Positions 1 through 7,706 of a stretch of 64,000 bases of DNA are shown here, piece by piece. The stretch comes from Rhodovulum sp. 12E13 (GTDB lineage Bacteria > Pseudomonadota > Alphaproteobacteria > Rhodobacterales > Rhodobacteraceae), in assembly GCF_003340565.1 (NCBI RefSeq), contig NZ_QPLK01000001.1, positions 62,001-126,000 of the forward strand, written 5' to 3'. The position numbers and the translations under genes were made by a program. The notes beneath the pieces were generated by a model. That model searched no databases and was not told the origin of the DNA. It saw nothing but the letters and a program-made list of their open reading frames with translations. Each line of letters begins with the position of its first letter. Position 1 is the first letter of the stretch.

Positions 1-114
1 CAGGATGCCGGTGAAGCCCGACAGGCCCAGCCCCACCCCGATGTTCACGCCGCAGACCAGCATGAAGACGAGCATGGCGGCGACGATCAGGCCGGTGGTG
101 GCAGGATCGAGCAT
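1..114 (-). CDS. dctM: TRAP transporter large permease DctM, N-terminal fragment
   Basis: This is the first 38 codons of a gene that runs off the left edge. The translation begins MLDPATTGLI and continues as one hydrophobic helix ending in a Gly-rich GVGLGLSGFTG segment. That is how the large membrane subunit of C4-dicarboxylate-type TRAP transporters starts. DctM is the 12-helix channel subunit that uses the sodium gradient to drive uptake of substrate delivered by DctP. It starts 16 bases after the dctQ stop, so dctP-dctQ-dctM form one operon on the minus strand. The fragment is too short to say anything about substrate. Confidence 0.85.
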   Translation of the reverse strand, partial: MLDPATTGLIVAAMLVFMLVCGVNIGVGLGLSGFTGIL

Positions 115-130
115 CGGGGTCTCCGGAAGG

Positions 131-664
131 TTACTGGGAGCCGGACAGGTCGACCACGTCCGTCTCCAGCGGTGCGCCGGTGCGGATGCGGCCCAGATCG
201 ACGATCAGGTGCAGCACGAGTTGCAGGATCATCAGGGCGCAGCCCGCGCAGAGCACGAAGCGTGCGGGCCAGAGCGGGAAGCGGATCAGACCCACCGTCG
301 CCTCGCCGATCTGGTAGGAGTAGAGCGCCTCGCCCCATCCCTGCCAGAGGATCAGCCCGAAGAAGACGATGGCGCAGAGATCGGTCAGCACGTCCATCGC
401 CGCGCGCACGCGGGGCGACATGCGAAGGTAGACGATCTCGACCCGGATGTGCGCCCGGCGGATCTGGGCATAGGCCAGTGCGCCGAACACGATCAGCACC
501 ATCGTGCTCTCGGTCAGTTCGCGCGGCCCCGGCACGGGCACCAGCAGCAGGTTGGTGCCCACCACGTCGGCCACGCCGAGGAACATGGAGAACAACATCC
601 CAAGCCCGCCGATCATCAGCACGGCGAGGGCCAGTCGTTCCACGATCTTCTGGATGAGGTGCAT
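131..664 (-). CDS. dctQ: TRAP transporter small permease DctQ
   Basis: A 177-residue inner-membrane protein with four predicted helices at roughly residues 11-36, 52-66, 86-106 and 131-156, the usual topology and length of the DctQ subunit. The family's conserved region after helix 2 is present (RRAHIRVEIV). DctQ pairs with DctM to form the membrane part of a tripartite ATP-independent periplasmic transporter. It lies 51 bases after dctP and just before dctM. The start is the first ATG of the frame and gives a normal N-terminus. Confidence 0.9.
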   Translation of the reverse strand: MHLIQKIVERLALAVLMIGGLGMLFSMFLGVADVVGTNLLLVPVPGPRELTESTMVLIVFGALAYAQIRRAHIRVEIVYLRMSPRVRAAMDVLTDLCAIVFFGLILWQGWGEALYSYQIGEATVGLIRFPLWPARFVLCAGCALMILQLVLHLIVDLGRIRTGAPLETDVVDLSGSQ

Positions 665-715
665 CTTGCCCCTGAATGCGGGCGGCGGGCCCGGAGGCCC
701 GCCGCGTGGCGAGGA

Positions 716-1735
716 TCAGCTCTCGCCGGCGATCTTCGAGCGCCAGTAGTCGGCGGTTTCGTTCGCTTCCTCGGCCAGGCCGCGGCCTTCCATGTCCTCG
801 ACCCAGTTCTGGAGCAGGTCGGGGGCCGTTTCCTTCCACTTGGCCAGTTCCGCGTCGGGGAAGGGCTTGATGGTGCCGCCGGCGGCGACGATCTGTTCGC
901 CGGCCTCTTCCTCGATGGCGTCGATGGCGCCGATATAGGCCTCGTTGGCCTTGGCGGCCTCTTCGAGCACGACGGCGCGGTCCTCGTCCGAGAGGTCGGC
1001 CAGAACGTCCTTGTTGATGACGATCAGGTGGCCGGCGATGGCCATGACCGGGCCGCAGGAATAGGGGCCGGGCTCGTAGAGGCGGTTGGCCAGGATGTTG
1101 CCGCGGTTGAGGAACGAGTAGTCGAGCGAGCCGCGCTGCAGGGCCTCGTAGACGTCGCCCACCCCGACCGAGACCGGCACCGCGCCGATCGCCTCGTGCG
1201 CCTTGGGGATGTCGGCGCCGAACGAGCGCAGCTTCTTGCCCTCGAGCGCGGCGACGCTGTCGCAGTTCTCGTCGGGGCCGGTGAGGTAGTATGCGCCGAG
1301 CGGCTGGTGGAACAGGAACTCGACGTTGAACTTGTCGAGCTCCTCCTGGAAGTAGGGCAGATCCTCGTAGGCCTGGGCCGAGATCTCCATCGCCTGGCGC
1401 GGGGTGTCGAACACGAAGGGGATCTGGTAGGCGCGCCAGAACAGCAGTTGGTCGGCGTAGTAGCCCGGCACGACCGAGGCCATGTCGATGGCGCCGCGGC
1501 CCGCGAGCGTCAGGATCTCGTTGCCCGCGCCGAGGCCGCCCGAATAGGTGATCTCGATGTTCACGCGGCCGTCGGTGCGCTCGGCGACGGCGGCTGCGAA
1601 ATCCTTCTCGACCTGAAGATACTCCGAATCGGCGAGGTAGTGCCCCCAGCGGAGCGTCGTCTGCGCGGAGGCGGCCGTCGCCACGAGGGCGAGCGCCGCG
1701 GCGCTTGCCGCCAGGCTGCTGAAGCGGTGGAACAT
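716..1735 (-). CDS. dctP: TRAP transporter periplasmic substrate-binding protein DctP
   Basis: 339 residues with a clear Sec signal peptide ending in ATAASAQ, then TTLRWGHYLADSEY, typical of the mature start of a DctP-family solute-binding protein. The conserved ligand-binding Arg region is visible as GKKLRSFGADIPKAHEAIGA. It captures a carboxylate in the periplasm and hands it to DctQM. The ATG at 1735 was chosen over upstream Met codons because an AGGGAG Shine-Dalgarno lies just in front and the signal peptide starts there. A candidate promoter and operator lie upstream at 1908-1949. The substrate is unknown; neighbouring catabolic genes suggest an organic acid, which is inference. Confidence 0.92.
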   Translation of the reverse strand: MFHRFSSLAASAAALALVATAASAQTTLRWGHYLADSEYLQVEKDFAAAVAERTDGRVNIEITYSGGLGAGNEILTLAGRGAIDMASVVPGYYADQLLFWRAYQIPFVFDTPRQAMEISAQAYEDLPYFQEELDKFNVEFLFHQPLGAYYLTGPDENCDSVAALEGKKLRSFGADIPKAHEAIGAVPVSVGVGDVYEALQRGSLDYSFLNRGNILANRLYEPGPYSCGPVMAIAGHLIVINKDVLADLSDEDRAVVLEEAAKANEAYIGAIDAIEEEAGEQIVAAGGTIKPFPDAELAKWKETAPDLLQNWVEDMEGRGLAEEANETADYWRSKIAGES

Positions 1736-1907
1736 GATCGACTCCCTGTTATCGCGCACCATTTTCGCGGTGCGCCGGTCTCTTTGGTCGTGACGGCCGC
1801 GTCGGGCCCGCCCGGCGGCACGTCGCCCCGGGCCGTCGCCGATCACGGTAGCGCCTCGTCAACGCGGCGCAAGCGCGCGGGTGAGGCGTTCTTCCCTTGC
1901 CGGACCG

Positions 1908-1949
1908 GTCAACTGTTGACAGTTATTCAGCAGGCGAAACTAATGTCAA
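1908..1949. promoter_or_regulatory. Nested inverted repeats overlapping a candidate TRAP-operon promoter
   Basis: GTCAAC-T-GTTGAC (1908-1920) and AACTGT-TG-ACAGTT (1911-1924) are two overlapping perfect inverted repeats. The TGT-N-ACA core resembles operators of FadR/FCD GntR regulators, and such a regulator is encoded at 4964. On the minus strand a TTGACA (1944-1949) is followed about 17-18 bases later by an AATAAC-like -10 that overlaps the repeats. A repressor bound here would block dctP transcription. The link to the regulator is inference. Confidence 0.5.
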
Positions 1950-1978
1950 TTGCCGCATCCCGCGGCGGAAGGAGTGCG

Positions 1979-3439
1979 ATGGCCCGCGCCGCCCGACAGG
2001 ATGCACCGCCCGTGCCCGACACGCCCGTGCCCGACACGCCCGTGCCCGACACGCCCGCGCCCGACACGCCCGCGCCCCACACCCCGGTGTCCGCGACGCC
2101 GGTGTCCGAGCCGCCCGGGGCCGCTCCCGGGGCGGCGGCCATGCTCGCCCGGCTGGCCGCGCGCGCCTCGTGCCGGGCGTTCGACGGCAGTCCTATCACG
2201 CCGGACGAGCTCGAGGCGATCGTGACGGACGGGTTGCAGGCGCCCTCCTCGTGCAACCATCAGAACTGGCATTTCGTGCTCGTGACGGATCAGGCGCGCA
2301 AGGACAGGGCGCGCGAGGTCGCGGGGGGCAACCCGCATTTCTCGGACTGCGCGGCACTGGTCTATCTGTGCTTCCAGAAAGGGTGGACGCACGGCAACTT
2401 CTCGATCGTGCAGTCGGTCGCAGGGGCCTGCTACCACATGATGCTCTCGGCGCATCTGCGCGGCTGGCGTTGCATCTGGAACGCCGGAATCGGCGATCAC
2501 GCCGCGCTTCGCGATATGCTGGGCCTGCCGCAGACGTTCGAGGTGCAGGGCGCGCTGGCCATCGGCAAGCCGCTGCCCGACGCTCCGCCGATGAAGGCGC
2601 CCCGCCGCCCGCCCGCCGAGGTGATGTCGTGGGAACGGTTCGACCGGCCGGCCCATGCGGTCTATCCGGCGAAACCGGCCGACGCTTACCCGTTCTTCGC
2701 CATCCGCAACGACGACAACCCGTACGCGGAGTGGAACCCCGCGCGCTGGACATGGGCGCAGGTGGCCGATTTCCGCGGCTATTCCGTCTGGGCCAAGTCG
2801 CCGCTGGCGGGCGTCTACGTCTCGCGCCGGCAGGGCGACGCGCTGGCGCGCGAGCATGGACTGCTGCCCGATCTCGCGCCGGGGGCCAAGGCGATCGAGG
2901 TGATGCCCTGGGGCGGCACAACCACGGCCGAGCTGGTCCGCCGGCTGCCCGGCGTCCGGCTGACGGTGGCAGAGCTGTCGGAGCACAACGTCACCTTCAT
3001 CCGCGAGCGGCTGCGGCAGGAGGGGCTGGGGGATACCGCGCGCTTTGCGGTGATGGCCGACGGGCGCTTGCCGATGGAGGACGGCGTGTCCGATCTCGTC
3101 GTGCTGCCGCAGGTGCTGGAGCATGCCCCCGATCCGCGCCGGCTGCTTGGCGAGGCGGCGCGCGTGCTCAAGCCCGGCGGCTGGCTGGTGGCAAGCTTGC
3201 GCAACGCCGACTCGGCCTACGGCGCCCACTGGCGCGAGGTGGAGAGCCGCGCGCAGGTGCCCAACCAGGGGCCCTTCACGCCGCTGCCGGCCGCGACCGT
3301 GCGCAGCTGGGTGGCCGAGCGCTTCGCCATCGAGGCGGAGCTGGGGATTGGCCGCGAGGCGGTAGGCGACGCGGCGCCGGTGACCGGCGATGACCTGCTG
3401 AAGGGGCGGCTCTGGGCCGTCAGGGCGCGGCGTGACTGA
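1979..3439 (+). CDS. Nitroreductase domain fused to a SAM-dependent methyltransferase domain
   Basis: 486 residues. After a Pro/Thr-rich repeat tail (about residues 12-46) comes an FMN-binding nitroreductase domain (about 55-225), seen in ARASCRAFDG, QAPSSCNHQNWHF and the terminal ALAIGKP strand. A linker follows, then a class I methyltransferase domain (about 300-480) with an odd motif I (EVMPWGGTTT rather than a DxGxGxG loop), LPQVLEHAPDP and LKPGGWLVAS. ATG 1979 is preferred to ATG 1943 because GGAAGGAG precedes it. It is divergent from dctP and overlaps the convergent amidohydrolase by 20 bases. Both domains are recognisable; the reaction is unknown. A redox step plus methyl transfer on one substrate is possible. 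I know of no characterised enzyme with this architecture. Confidence 0.85.
   Translation: MARAARQDAPPVPDTPVPDTPVPDTPAPDTPAPHTPVSATPVSEPPGAAPGAAAMLARLAARASCRAFDGSPITPDELEAIVTDGLQAPSSCNHQNWHFVLVTDQARKDRAREVAGGNPHFSDCAALVYLCFQKGWTHGNFSIVQSVAGACYHMMLSAHLRGWRCIWNAGIGDHAALRDMLGLPQTFEVQGALAIGKPLPDAPPMKAPRRPPAEVMSWERFDRPAHAVYPAKPADAYPFFAIRNDDNPYAEWNPARWTWAQVADFRGYSVWAKSPLAGVYVSRRQGDALAREHGLLPDLAPGAKAIEVMPWGGTTTAELVRRLPGVRLTVAELSEHNVTFIRERLRQEGLGDTARFAVMADGRLPMEDGVSDLVVLPQVLEHAPDPRRLLGEAARVLKPGGWLVASLRNADSAYGAHWREVESRAQVPNQGPFTPLPAATVRSWVAERFAIEAELGIGREAVGDAAPVTGDDLLKGRLWAVRARRD
2012..2116 (+). repeat. 15-bp in-frame tandem repeat in the nitroreductase-methyltransferase gene
   Basis: Seven consecutive 15-bp units encode VPDTP three times, then APDTP, APHTP, VSATP and VSEPP. 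The first three units (GTGCCCGACACGCCC) are identical at 2012-2056; the fourth differs at one base and the rest decay. This is a coding minisatellite forming a flexible Pro/Thr-rich N-terminal tail. The identical units suggest recent expansion and probable length variation between strains. Confidence 0.9.
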
Positions 3440-4829
3440 GCGGCGCCCCCTCCAGGTGCCGCGCCACGAAGCGGCCCTGGCCGACGCTGTCGTCGGTCAG
3501 CGCGCCGTCGCGCAGGGCGAACCGGCCGCGGCTGAGCGTGTGCACCACGCGCACGCCCATGCGCTGCCCCTCCCAGATCGAGAAGCCCGCGTCGGTGGCG
3601 AGGTTTTCCCTGGTGACCGTCCAGTCGGCGTGAAGGTCGACCACGGCGATGTCGGCATCCATTCCGACCCGCAGCGCGCCCTTTTGCGACAGGCCCATGC
3701 GGCGCGCGGGATTGGCGGTGACGAGCGGGATCAGGCGCGACAGCGGCAGCCCGCGGCGGTGGTGCCCCTCGGTGAGATAGACGGGCAGGAAGGCGTCGAG
3801 GCCGGGAAAGCCGGGCTGCGCCTTCCAGATCCCGCCGTCTTTCGAGGCGATCGGGCGGTGAATGTGATCGGTGCCCACCGTGTCGATCTGCCCCGCGGCG
3901 AGAGCCGCCCACAGCGCCTCGCGGTCTTCCGGCGCGCGCAGCGGCGGGTTGACCTTGCCGACGGCGCCCACATCGGAGGTCTCGTCATGGGTGAGGTAGT
4001 GCAGGCACGTCTCGATGGAGACGTCGGAGCCCTGCGCTCGCTCGGCGAGCGCGGCGCGCAGCGCCTCGGCGGACGACGTATGCACGGCATGGAGCGGCGC
4101 ACCGGTGACGCGGGCGGCGCGGCAGGCGCGGGCGAGCGCGTCGGCCTCGACATGCGGCGGGCGCGTGGCGTTCCACGTCGCCAGCCCCCCCTCCCCCTCG
4201 GGGTCGGCCGCGCGCACCCGGTCGCGCAGCACCCACGCCACCTCGATGTTCTCGGGGTGGGGGCAGAGCATCCCGCCCGTGGCAGCCAGCGTCTCGAGCA
4301 GGCGGAACATGAAGCCGTCGTCGATGCCGGGAAGGCCGAGCCGCGCGCCTTCGTCGCCGCGGATGTTCATGAACAGCTTCGCCGTCGGGGCGCCGTGCGC
4401 GACGAGCGTGGGCAGCTCTGCCATCTGCGCGTCGGTGGCGATCACGAAATGCCACGAGAAGTCGATGCGCGCGCCGGCCTCGGTGATGCCGACAAGCTCG
4501 TCGAAGACGGGCAAATAGGGATCGGCGCTCATCACGAAGGGGATGAAGCAGCTGACGCCGCCCGTGGCCGCCGCGCCCGTCTCCGTCTTCGCATCGTCGG
4601 GCACCTTCGGGCGCGCGATGCTCATGCCGTGGCCGAGATGCAGGTGGGCGTCGACCGCGCCGGGCAGCACCGTCAGCCCGCCCACGTCGACGCTTTCGGC
4701 CGCCTCGCCGGCGCCTGGCGCCACGATGCCGGCGATGCGTCCGCCCGCCACCAGCACGTCGGCCTCGACCAGCGCGCCGTCGGGCAGATGCACCGTGCCG
4801 CCGCGCAAAACCAGATCCGCCTGCCCCAT
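3420..4829 (-). CDS. Dihydropyrimidinase/dihydroorotase-type amidohydrolase
   Basis: 469 residues of the metal-dependent cyclic amidohydrolase superfamily. Metal ligands are visible: DAHLHLG (His62, His64), Lys151 in TAKLFMN where the family carries a carboxylated bridging lysine, His191 (CPHPEN), His247/His250 (HAVHTSS) and Asp321 (GTDHIH). Such enzymes hydrolyse ring amide bonds of hydantoins, dihydropyrimidines, allantoin or lactams in the cytoplasm. ATG 4829 follows an AGGGAGG ribosome site. It faces the fusion gene, overlapping by 20 bases, and is divergent from the GntR gene. It is not pyrC-like in context, so a catabolic ring-opening role is more likely. The exact substrate is unknown. 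Confidence 0.82.
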   Translation of the reverse strand: MGQADLVLRGGTVHLPDGALVEADVLVAGGRIAGIVAPGAGEAAESVDVGGLTVLPGAVDAHLHLGHGMSIARPKVPDDAKTETGAAATGGVSCFIPFVMSADPYLPVFDELVGITEAGARIDFSWHFVIATDAQMAELPTLVAHGAPTAKLFMNIRGDEGARLGLPGIDDGFMFRLLETLAATGGMLCPHPENIEVAWVLRDRVRAADPEGEGGLATWNATRPPHVEADALARACRAARVTGAPLHAVHTSSAEALRAALAERAQGSDVSIETCLHYLTHDETSDVGAVGKVNPPLRAPEDREALWAALAAGQIDTVGTDHIHRPIASKDGGIWKAQPGFPGLDAFLPVYLTEGHHRRGLPLSRLIPLVTANPARRMGLSQKGALRVGMDADIAVVDLHADWTVTRENLATDAGFSIWEGQRMGVRVVHTLSRGRFALRDGALTDDSVGQGRFVARHLEGAPLSHAAP

Positions 4830-4889
4830 GCCTCGTCCCTCCCTGCCGGATGCGCGCGCACCTTGACCCTGTCCGCGCGCCGGGCGCAA

Positions 4890-4930
4890 GGCGCCCGGAC
4901 CGCACAGGGCGGCGCCCGGACCGCACAGGG
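4890..4930. repeat. Perfect 20-bp direct repeat upstream of the GntR gene
   Basis: The 20-mer GGCGCCCGGACCGCACAGGG occurs at 4890-4909 and again at 4911-4930, separated by one base, giving a 21-bp period (about two helical turns). It sits between the divergent amidohydrolase and GntR genes, ending 33 bases before the GntR start. It could be a tandem operator or a slippage duplication. Confidence 0.8.
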
Positions 4931-4963
4931 GGGCGCACCGGAAATCGCACGGGAGACCCGCCG

Positions 4964-5662
4964 ATGAGCGACGATTTCGCCGCGCCGCTCGTGGCGCAGA
5001 ACCTCGCGACCCTCGCCTACGAACGGCTGGAGCGCGCGATCATGGAAGGTGACCTGCCCCCCGGCGAGCGCCTCAGCGAGAGCGGCCTTGCCCGCCGCTT
5101 CGGCATCTCGCGGGGGCCGCTGCGCGAGGCGATCGGCCAGCTCGAGGGGCGCGGCCTCGTCGAGCGGGTGTCGAACCAGGGCGCGCGGGTCGTGGCGCTC
5201 GACACGCCCGACCTGATCGACCTGATGGTGGTGCGCGAGGCGCTGGAGGGGATGGCCTGCCGCCTCGCTGCCGAGCGGATGGCCGAGCCGGACCTCGCCC
5301 GCCTGGCCGCTCTGCTCGAGGCGCATGCACAGGCCGAGCCGATCGTGTCGGGGCGGGGCTACTTCCAGGGGACGGGCGACCGCGACTTTCACCAGCTGAT
5401 CCTGCGGGCCAGCGGCAACCGGCGGCTGGCGGTGCAGCTCGGGTCGGAACTCTACCCGCTCCTGCGCCTCTACCGGCACCGGTTGTCGATGCGGCCCGGC
5501 CGGCCGGCCGAGGCGCTCGCGGAACACCGCGCGATCCTCGAGGCGCTCTCCGCCCGTCACCCCGATCGCGCGGAGGAGGCGATGCGCGCCCATGTCCGGG
5601 CTGCGAGACAGGCTCTCGAGGAGGGGCGCGGCCCCGGACCGGTGGAGGCGGAGAGCGCATGA
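4964..5662 (+). CDS. GntR-family transcriptional regulator, FCD (FadR) type
   Basis: 232 residues. An N-terminal winged helix-turn-helix (about residues 15-75, including ISRGPLREAIGQLEGRGLV) is followed by an all-helical FCD ligand domain containing the expected Asp/His positions (DRDFHQLIL). FCD regulators usually bind carboxylates and repress catabolic operons. The ATG at 4964 gives the normal N-terminus. It overlaps the next gene by ATGA, so regulator and lyase are translationally coupled. It is the obvious candidate to control the TRAP/amidohydrolase locus, perhaps through the nested palindrome at 1908-1924. Confidence 0.92.
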   Translation: MSDDFAAPLVAQNLATLAYERLERAIMEGDLPPGERLSESGLARRFGISRGPLREAIGQLEGRGLVERVSNQGARVVALDTPDLIDLMVVREALEGMACRLAAERMAEPDLARLAALLEAHAQAEPIVSGRGYFQGTGDRDFHQLILRASGNRRLAVQLGSELYPLLRLYRHRLSMRPGRPAEALAEHRAILEALSARHPDRAEEAMRAHVRAARQALEEGRGPGPVEAESA

Positions 5663-6564
5663 GCGAGGGGGTCTGGCCCGGGCCGACCGACGGCACCGCA
5701 GCGGGCAAGCGGCAGGCGCTGCGCGCGATGGTCGAGGCGCGGCAGGCGGTGCTGCTGCCTGGCGCGGCCAACGCGCTGACGGCGCGCGCCATCGAGCAGG
5801 CGGGCTTTTCGGCCTGCTACGTCACGGGGGCGGGGGTGGCCAACACCCTGCTCGGTGCGCCCGATCTCGGCCTCGTCACCCTGACCGAGCTGGCCGGAAC
5901 GGTCGCCGCGATCTCGGATGTCTGCGCGCTGCCGCTGGTGGTCGACATCGACACCGGCTTCGGCAACGCGCTCAACCTGCACCGCACGATGCGCGCGATG
6001 GAGCGGGCCGGCGCCGCCGCCGTGCAACTGGAAGACCAGGTCTTTCCCAAGCGCTGCGGGCATTTCGACGGCAAGGCGGTGATCCCGCTGCCGGACGCGC
6101 TGGCCAAGCTGCGCGCCGCGCTCGACGCCCGCGAGGATTCCGGGCTGATGGTCATCGCCCGCACCGACGCGGCCGCCGTCGAGGGCTTCGAGGCGGCGCT
6201 GGAGCGGGCGGCCGCCTTCGTCGAGGCGGGCGCCGACATGACCTTCGTCGAGGCGCCGGCGAGCCGGCAGGAGCTGGCGCGGGCGGCGGCGCTGCCGGTG
6301 CCGCAGGTGGCCAACATGGTGGTGGGCGGGCGCACGCCGCTTCTGCCACAGGCAGACCTCGCCGATATGGGATTCGGCGTGGCGCTCTACGCCAACGCGG
6401 CGCTGCAGGCGGCCATGCGGGCCATGGCCGAGGTGCTCGGCACGCTGAAGGCGGATGGCGACGTGTCGCGCGTGATCGACCGTCTCGCCGGCTTCGACGA
6501 GCGGCAGGCGATGGTCGACAAGGCCACCTGGGATGCACGCGAGGCGCGCTACCGCGACGGCTGA
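5659..6564 (+). CDS. Isocitrate lyase/PEP mutase superfamily C-C lyase
   Basis: 301 residues, a TIM-barrel lyase of the methylisocitrate/2,3-dimethylmalate lyase type. The metal-binding VDIDTGFG (residues 95-102), EDQ (125-127) and the catalytic KRCGH loop (131-135) are intact. The Cys in KRCGH marks lyases that cleave 2-substituted malate-like acids, unlike PEP mutase, which lacks it. It starts within the stop of the GntR gene. Housekeeping prpB would normally sit beside prpC, which is absent here, so a catabolic role cleaving a substituted C4-C7 acid is likely. The precise substrate is not readable from the sequence. Confidence 0.88.
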   Translation: MSEGVWPGPTDGTAAGKRQALRAMVEARQAVLLPGAANALTARAIEQAGFSACYVTGAGVANTLLGAPDLGLVTLTELAGTVAAISDVCALPLVVDIDTGFGNALNLHRTMRAMERAGAAAVQLEDQVFPKRCGHFDGKAVIPLPDALAKLRAALDAREDSGLMVIARTDAAAVEGFEAALERAAAFVEAGADMTFVEAPASRQELARAAALPVPQVANMVVGGRTPLLPQADLADMGFGVALYANAALQAAMRAMAEVLGTLKADGDVSRVIDRLAGFDERQAMVDKATWDAREARYRDG

Positions 6565-6624
6565 GCGGGTCGAAGCGGGGCAGGGCGGCCCCCGGGTGCA
6601 ACCGAATGGCGGCGCGCGCAGGGC

Positions 6625-7185
6625 TCAGCGCGGGCGCCACTCCGCAAGGTCGTTCCACACCTCCTGGAACACGATCCGCCCGCCCGAAAGCTCGAACCGG
6701 TCGCAGAACCGGATGCCCTCGAAGGGGGTGCCGTCGGTCCACGCGCCCTCGAGCGTGCCGCGGCACCACACGACGGCGCGGTCGCCCGAGAACGCCTCGT
6801 CGAACCCGTCGAACTGCTTGCGGACATGCGCGTAGCGCGTGCGGCTCCACTCCACCAGCGTCTCCAGGTCGCGCATCCGCTTGCCCGAGGGGAACACCAT
6901 CTCGAAGCCGTCGGCGGTCAGCGCCGTGGCGCCGGCAAGGTCGCGCGCCTCGAGCCGCGCGAGGAAGTCCTTCACCACGTCCACCGCCGAGGGTGCGGGG
7001 GGGCCGGGTGTCCTGCTCTCGCCGCCGCGCATGTAGCAGGCCGGGCGCACGTTTTCCGTCACCACGGTGATGCCGGCGGGTGGGGCGGCGATGGTCGCCC
7101 GCACCGCGTCGGTCAACCGGCCCGAAAGCGTGCGGATCGTGGCGTCGTCGTAGCCCTCGATGAGCGTGACCCTGACAATGGGCAT
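6625..7185 (-). CDS. 4-oxalocrotonate tautomerase domain fused to a SnoaL-like domain
   Basis: 186 residues. Residues 1-57 are a 4-oxalocrotonate-tautomerase-type domain (MPIVRVTLIEGY; the family uses the Pro exposed after Met removal as the catalytic base). A Gly/Pro-rich linker leads to a SnoaL/NTF2-like cone domain (about 68-186; FLARLEARDLAGA, GTPFEGIRFCDRFEL, EVWNDLAEW). Two Met codons, each followed by Pro, are available. ATG 7185 is preferred because GGGGAG is then 8 bases away and Pro2 aligns with the family. A tautomerase/isomerase acting on an enol acid of the neighbouring pathway is plausible. This pairing of domains is unusual. Confidence 0.8.
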   Translation of the reverse strand: MPIVRVTLIEGYDDATIRTLSGRLTDAVRATIAAPPAGITVVTENVRPACYMRGGESRTPGPPAPSAVDVVKDFLARLEARDLAGATALTADGFEMVFPSGKRMRDLETLVEWSRTRYAHVRKQFDGFDEAFSGDRAVVWCRGTLEGAWTDGTPFEGIRFCDRFELSGGRIVFQEVWNDLAEWRPR

Positions 7186-7295
7186 CGGCATCTCTCCCCG
7201 TCGTGCGGCGCCACGTTGGGGCGACTGGCGGTCGTGCGCAAGGGCCTCGCCATGGCGCCGGCCCCTGCGCTAGGCTTGCGAGAGGGAGGGCCGCC

Positions 7296-7676
7296 ATGAG
7301 TTTTGCCATCCGCCGGATCGACCACGTCGTGCTCTATGTTGCCGACCAGGCGCGATCGACGCGCTTCTACGAGGAGGTGCTGGGCTGCACCGTCGTGCGC
7401 GTCAACGAAGCGGCCGGCATCGTCCACCTGCGGGCGGGCGACGGCATGATCGACCTCGTTGCCCGGCCCGCGGGCATCGAGGGGCGCAACGTCGATCACG
7501 TCGCGCTGCGGATCGACCCGTGGGAACCTGAACGGCTGGCGGCCCATCTCGCCGCTCACGGGATCGTGCCCGGCGAGGTGCGGCCGCGCTTCGGGGCCGA
7601 GGGGGTGGGGCCGTCGCTCTATTTCGACGATCCCGACGGCAACACGATCGAGCTGAAGGGGCCGGCAGAGGGCTGA
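7296..7676 (+). CDS. VOC (glyoxalase/bleomycin resistance/dioxygenase) family protein
   Basis: 126 residues with two beta-alpha-beta-beta-beta modules. The metal-type positions are visible: His in IRRIDHVVLYV at the N-terminus, His in RNVDHVALRI, and Glu in the closing GNTIELKG strand. Members include glyoxalase I, fosfomycin-resistance proteins and small dioxygenases; this one is not close enough to name. A GAGGGAGGG ribosome site precedes ATG 7296. Its place next to the tautomerase-SnoaL gene suggests a role in the same catabolic locus. Confidence 0.85.
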   Translation: MSFAIRRIDHVVLYVADQARSTRFYEEVLGCTVVRVNEAAGIVHLRAGDGMIDLVARPAGIEGRNVDHVALRIDPWEPERLAAHLAAHGIVPGEVRPRFGAEGVGPSLYFDDPDGNTIELKGPAEG

Positions 7677-7706
7677 CACGTCCCTTCTTCCGGCGCGGAG
7701 GACGCT

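Noticed and set aside
1-1942. Upstream in-frame extension of the nitroreductase-methyltransferase gene over the TRAP genes
   Set aside because: The frame is open from near the left edge, but this part is antisense to dctQ and dctP, and a strong ribosome site (GGAAGGAG) marks ATG 1979 as the start.
5659-6564. Housekeeping methylisocitrate lyase prpB
   Set aside because: The KRCGH motif fits, but prpC and a prpD/acnD partner are missing and the gene is coupled to a GntR regulator in a catabolic context, so a specific prpB label is not supported.
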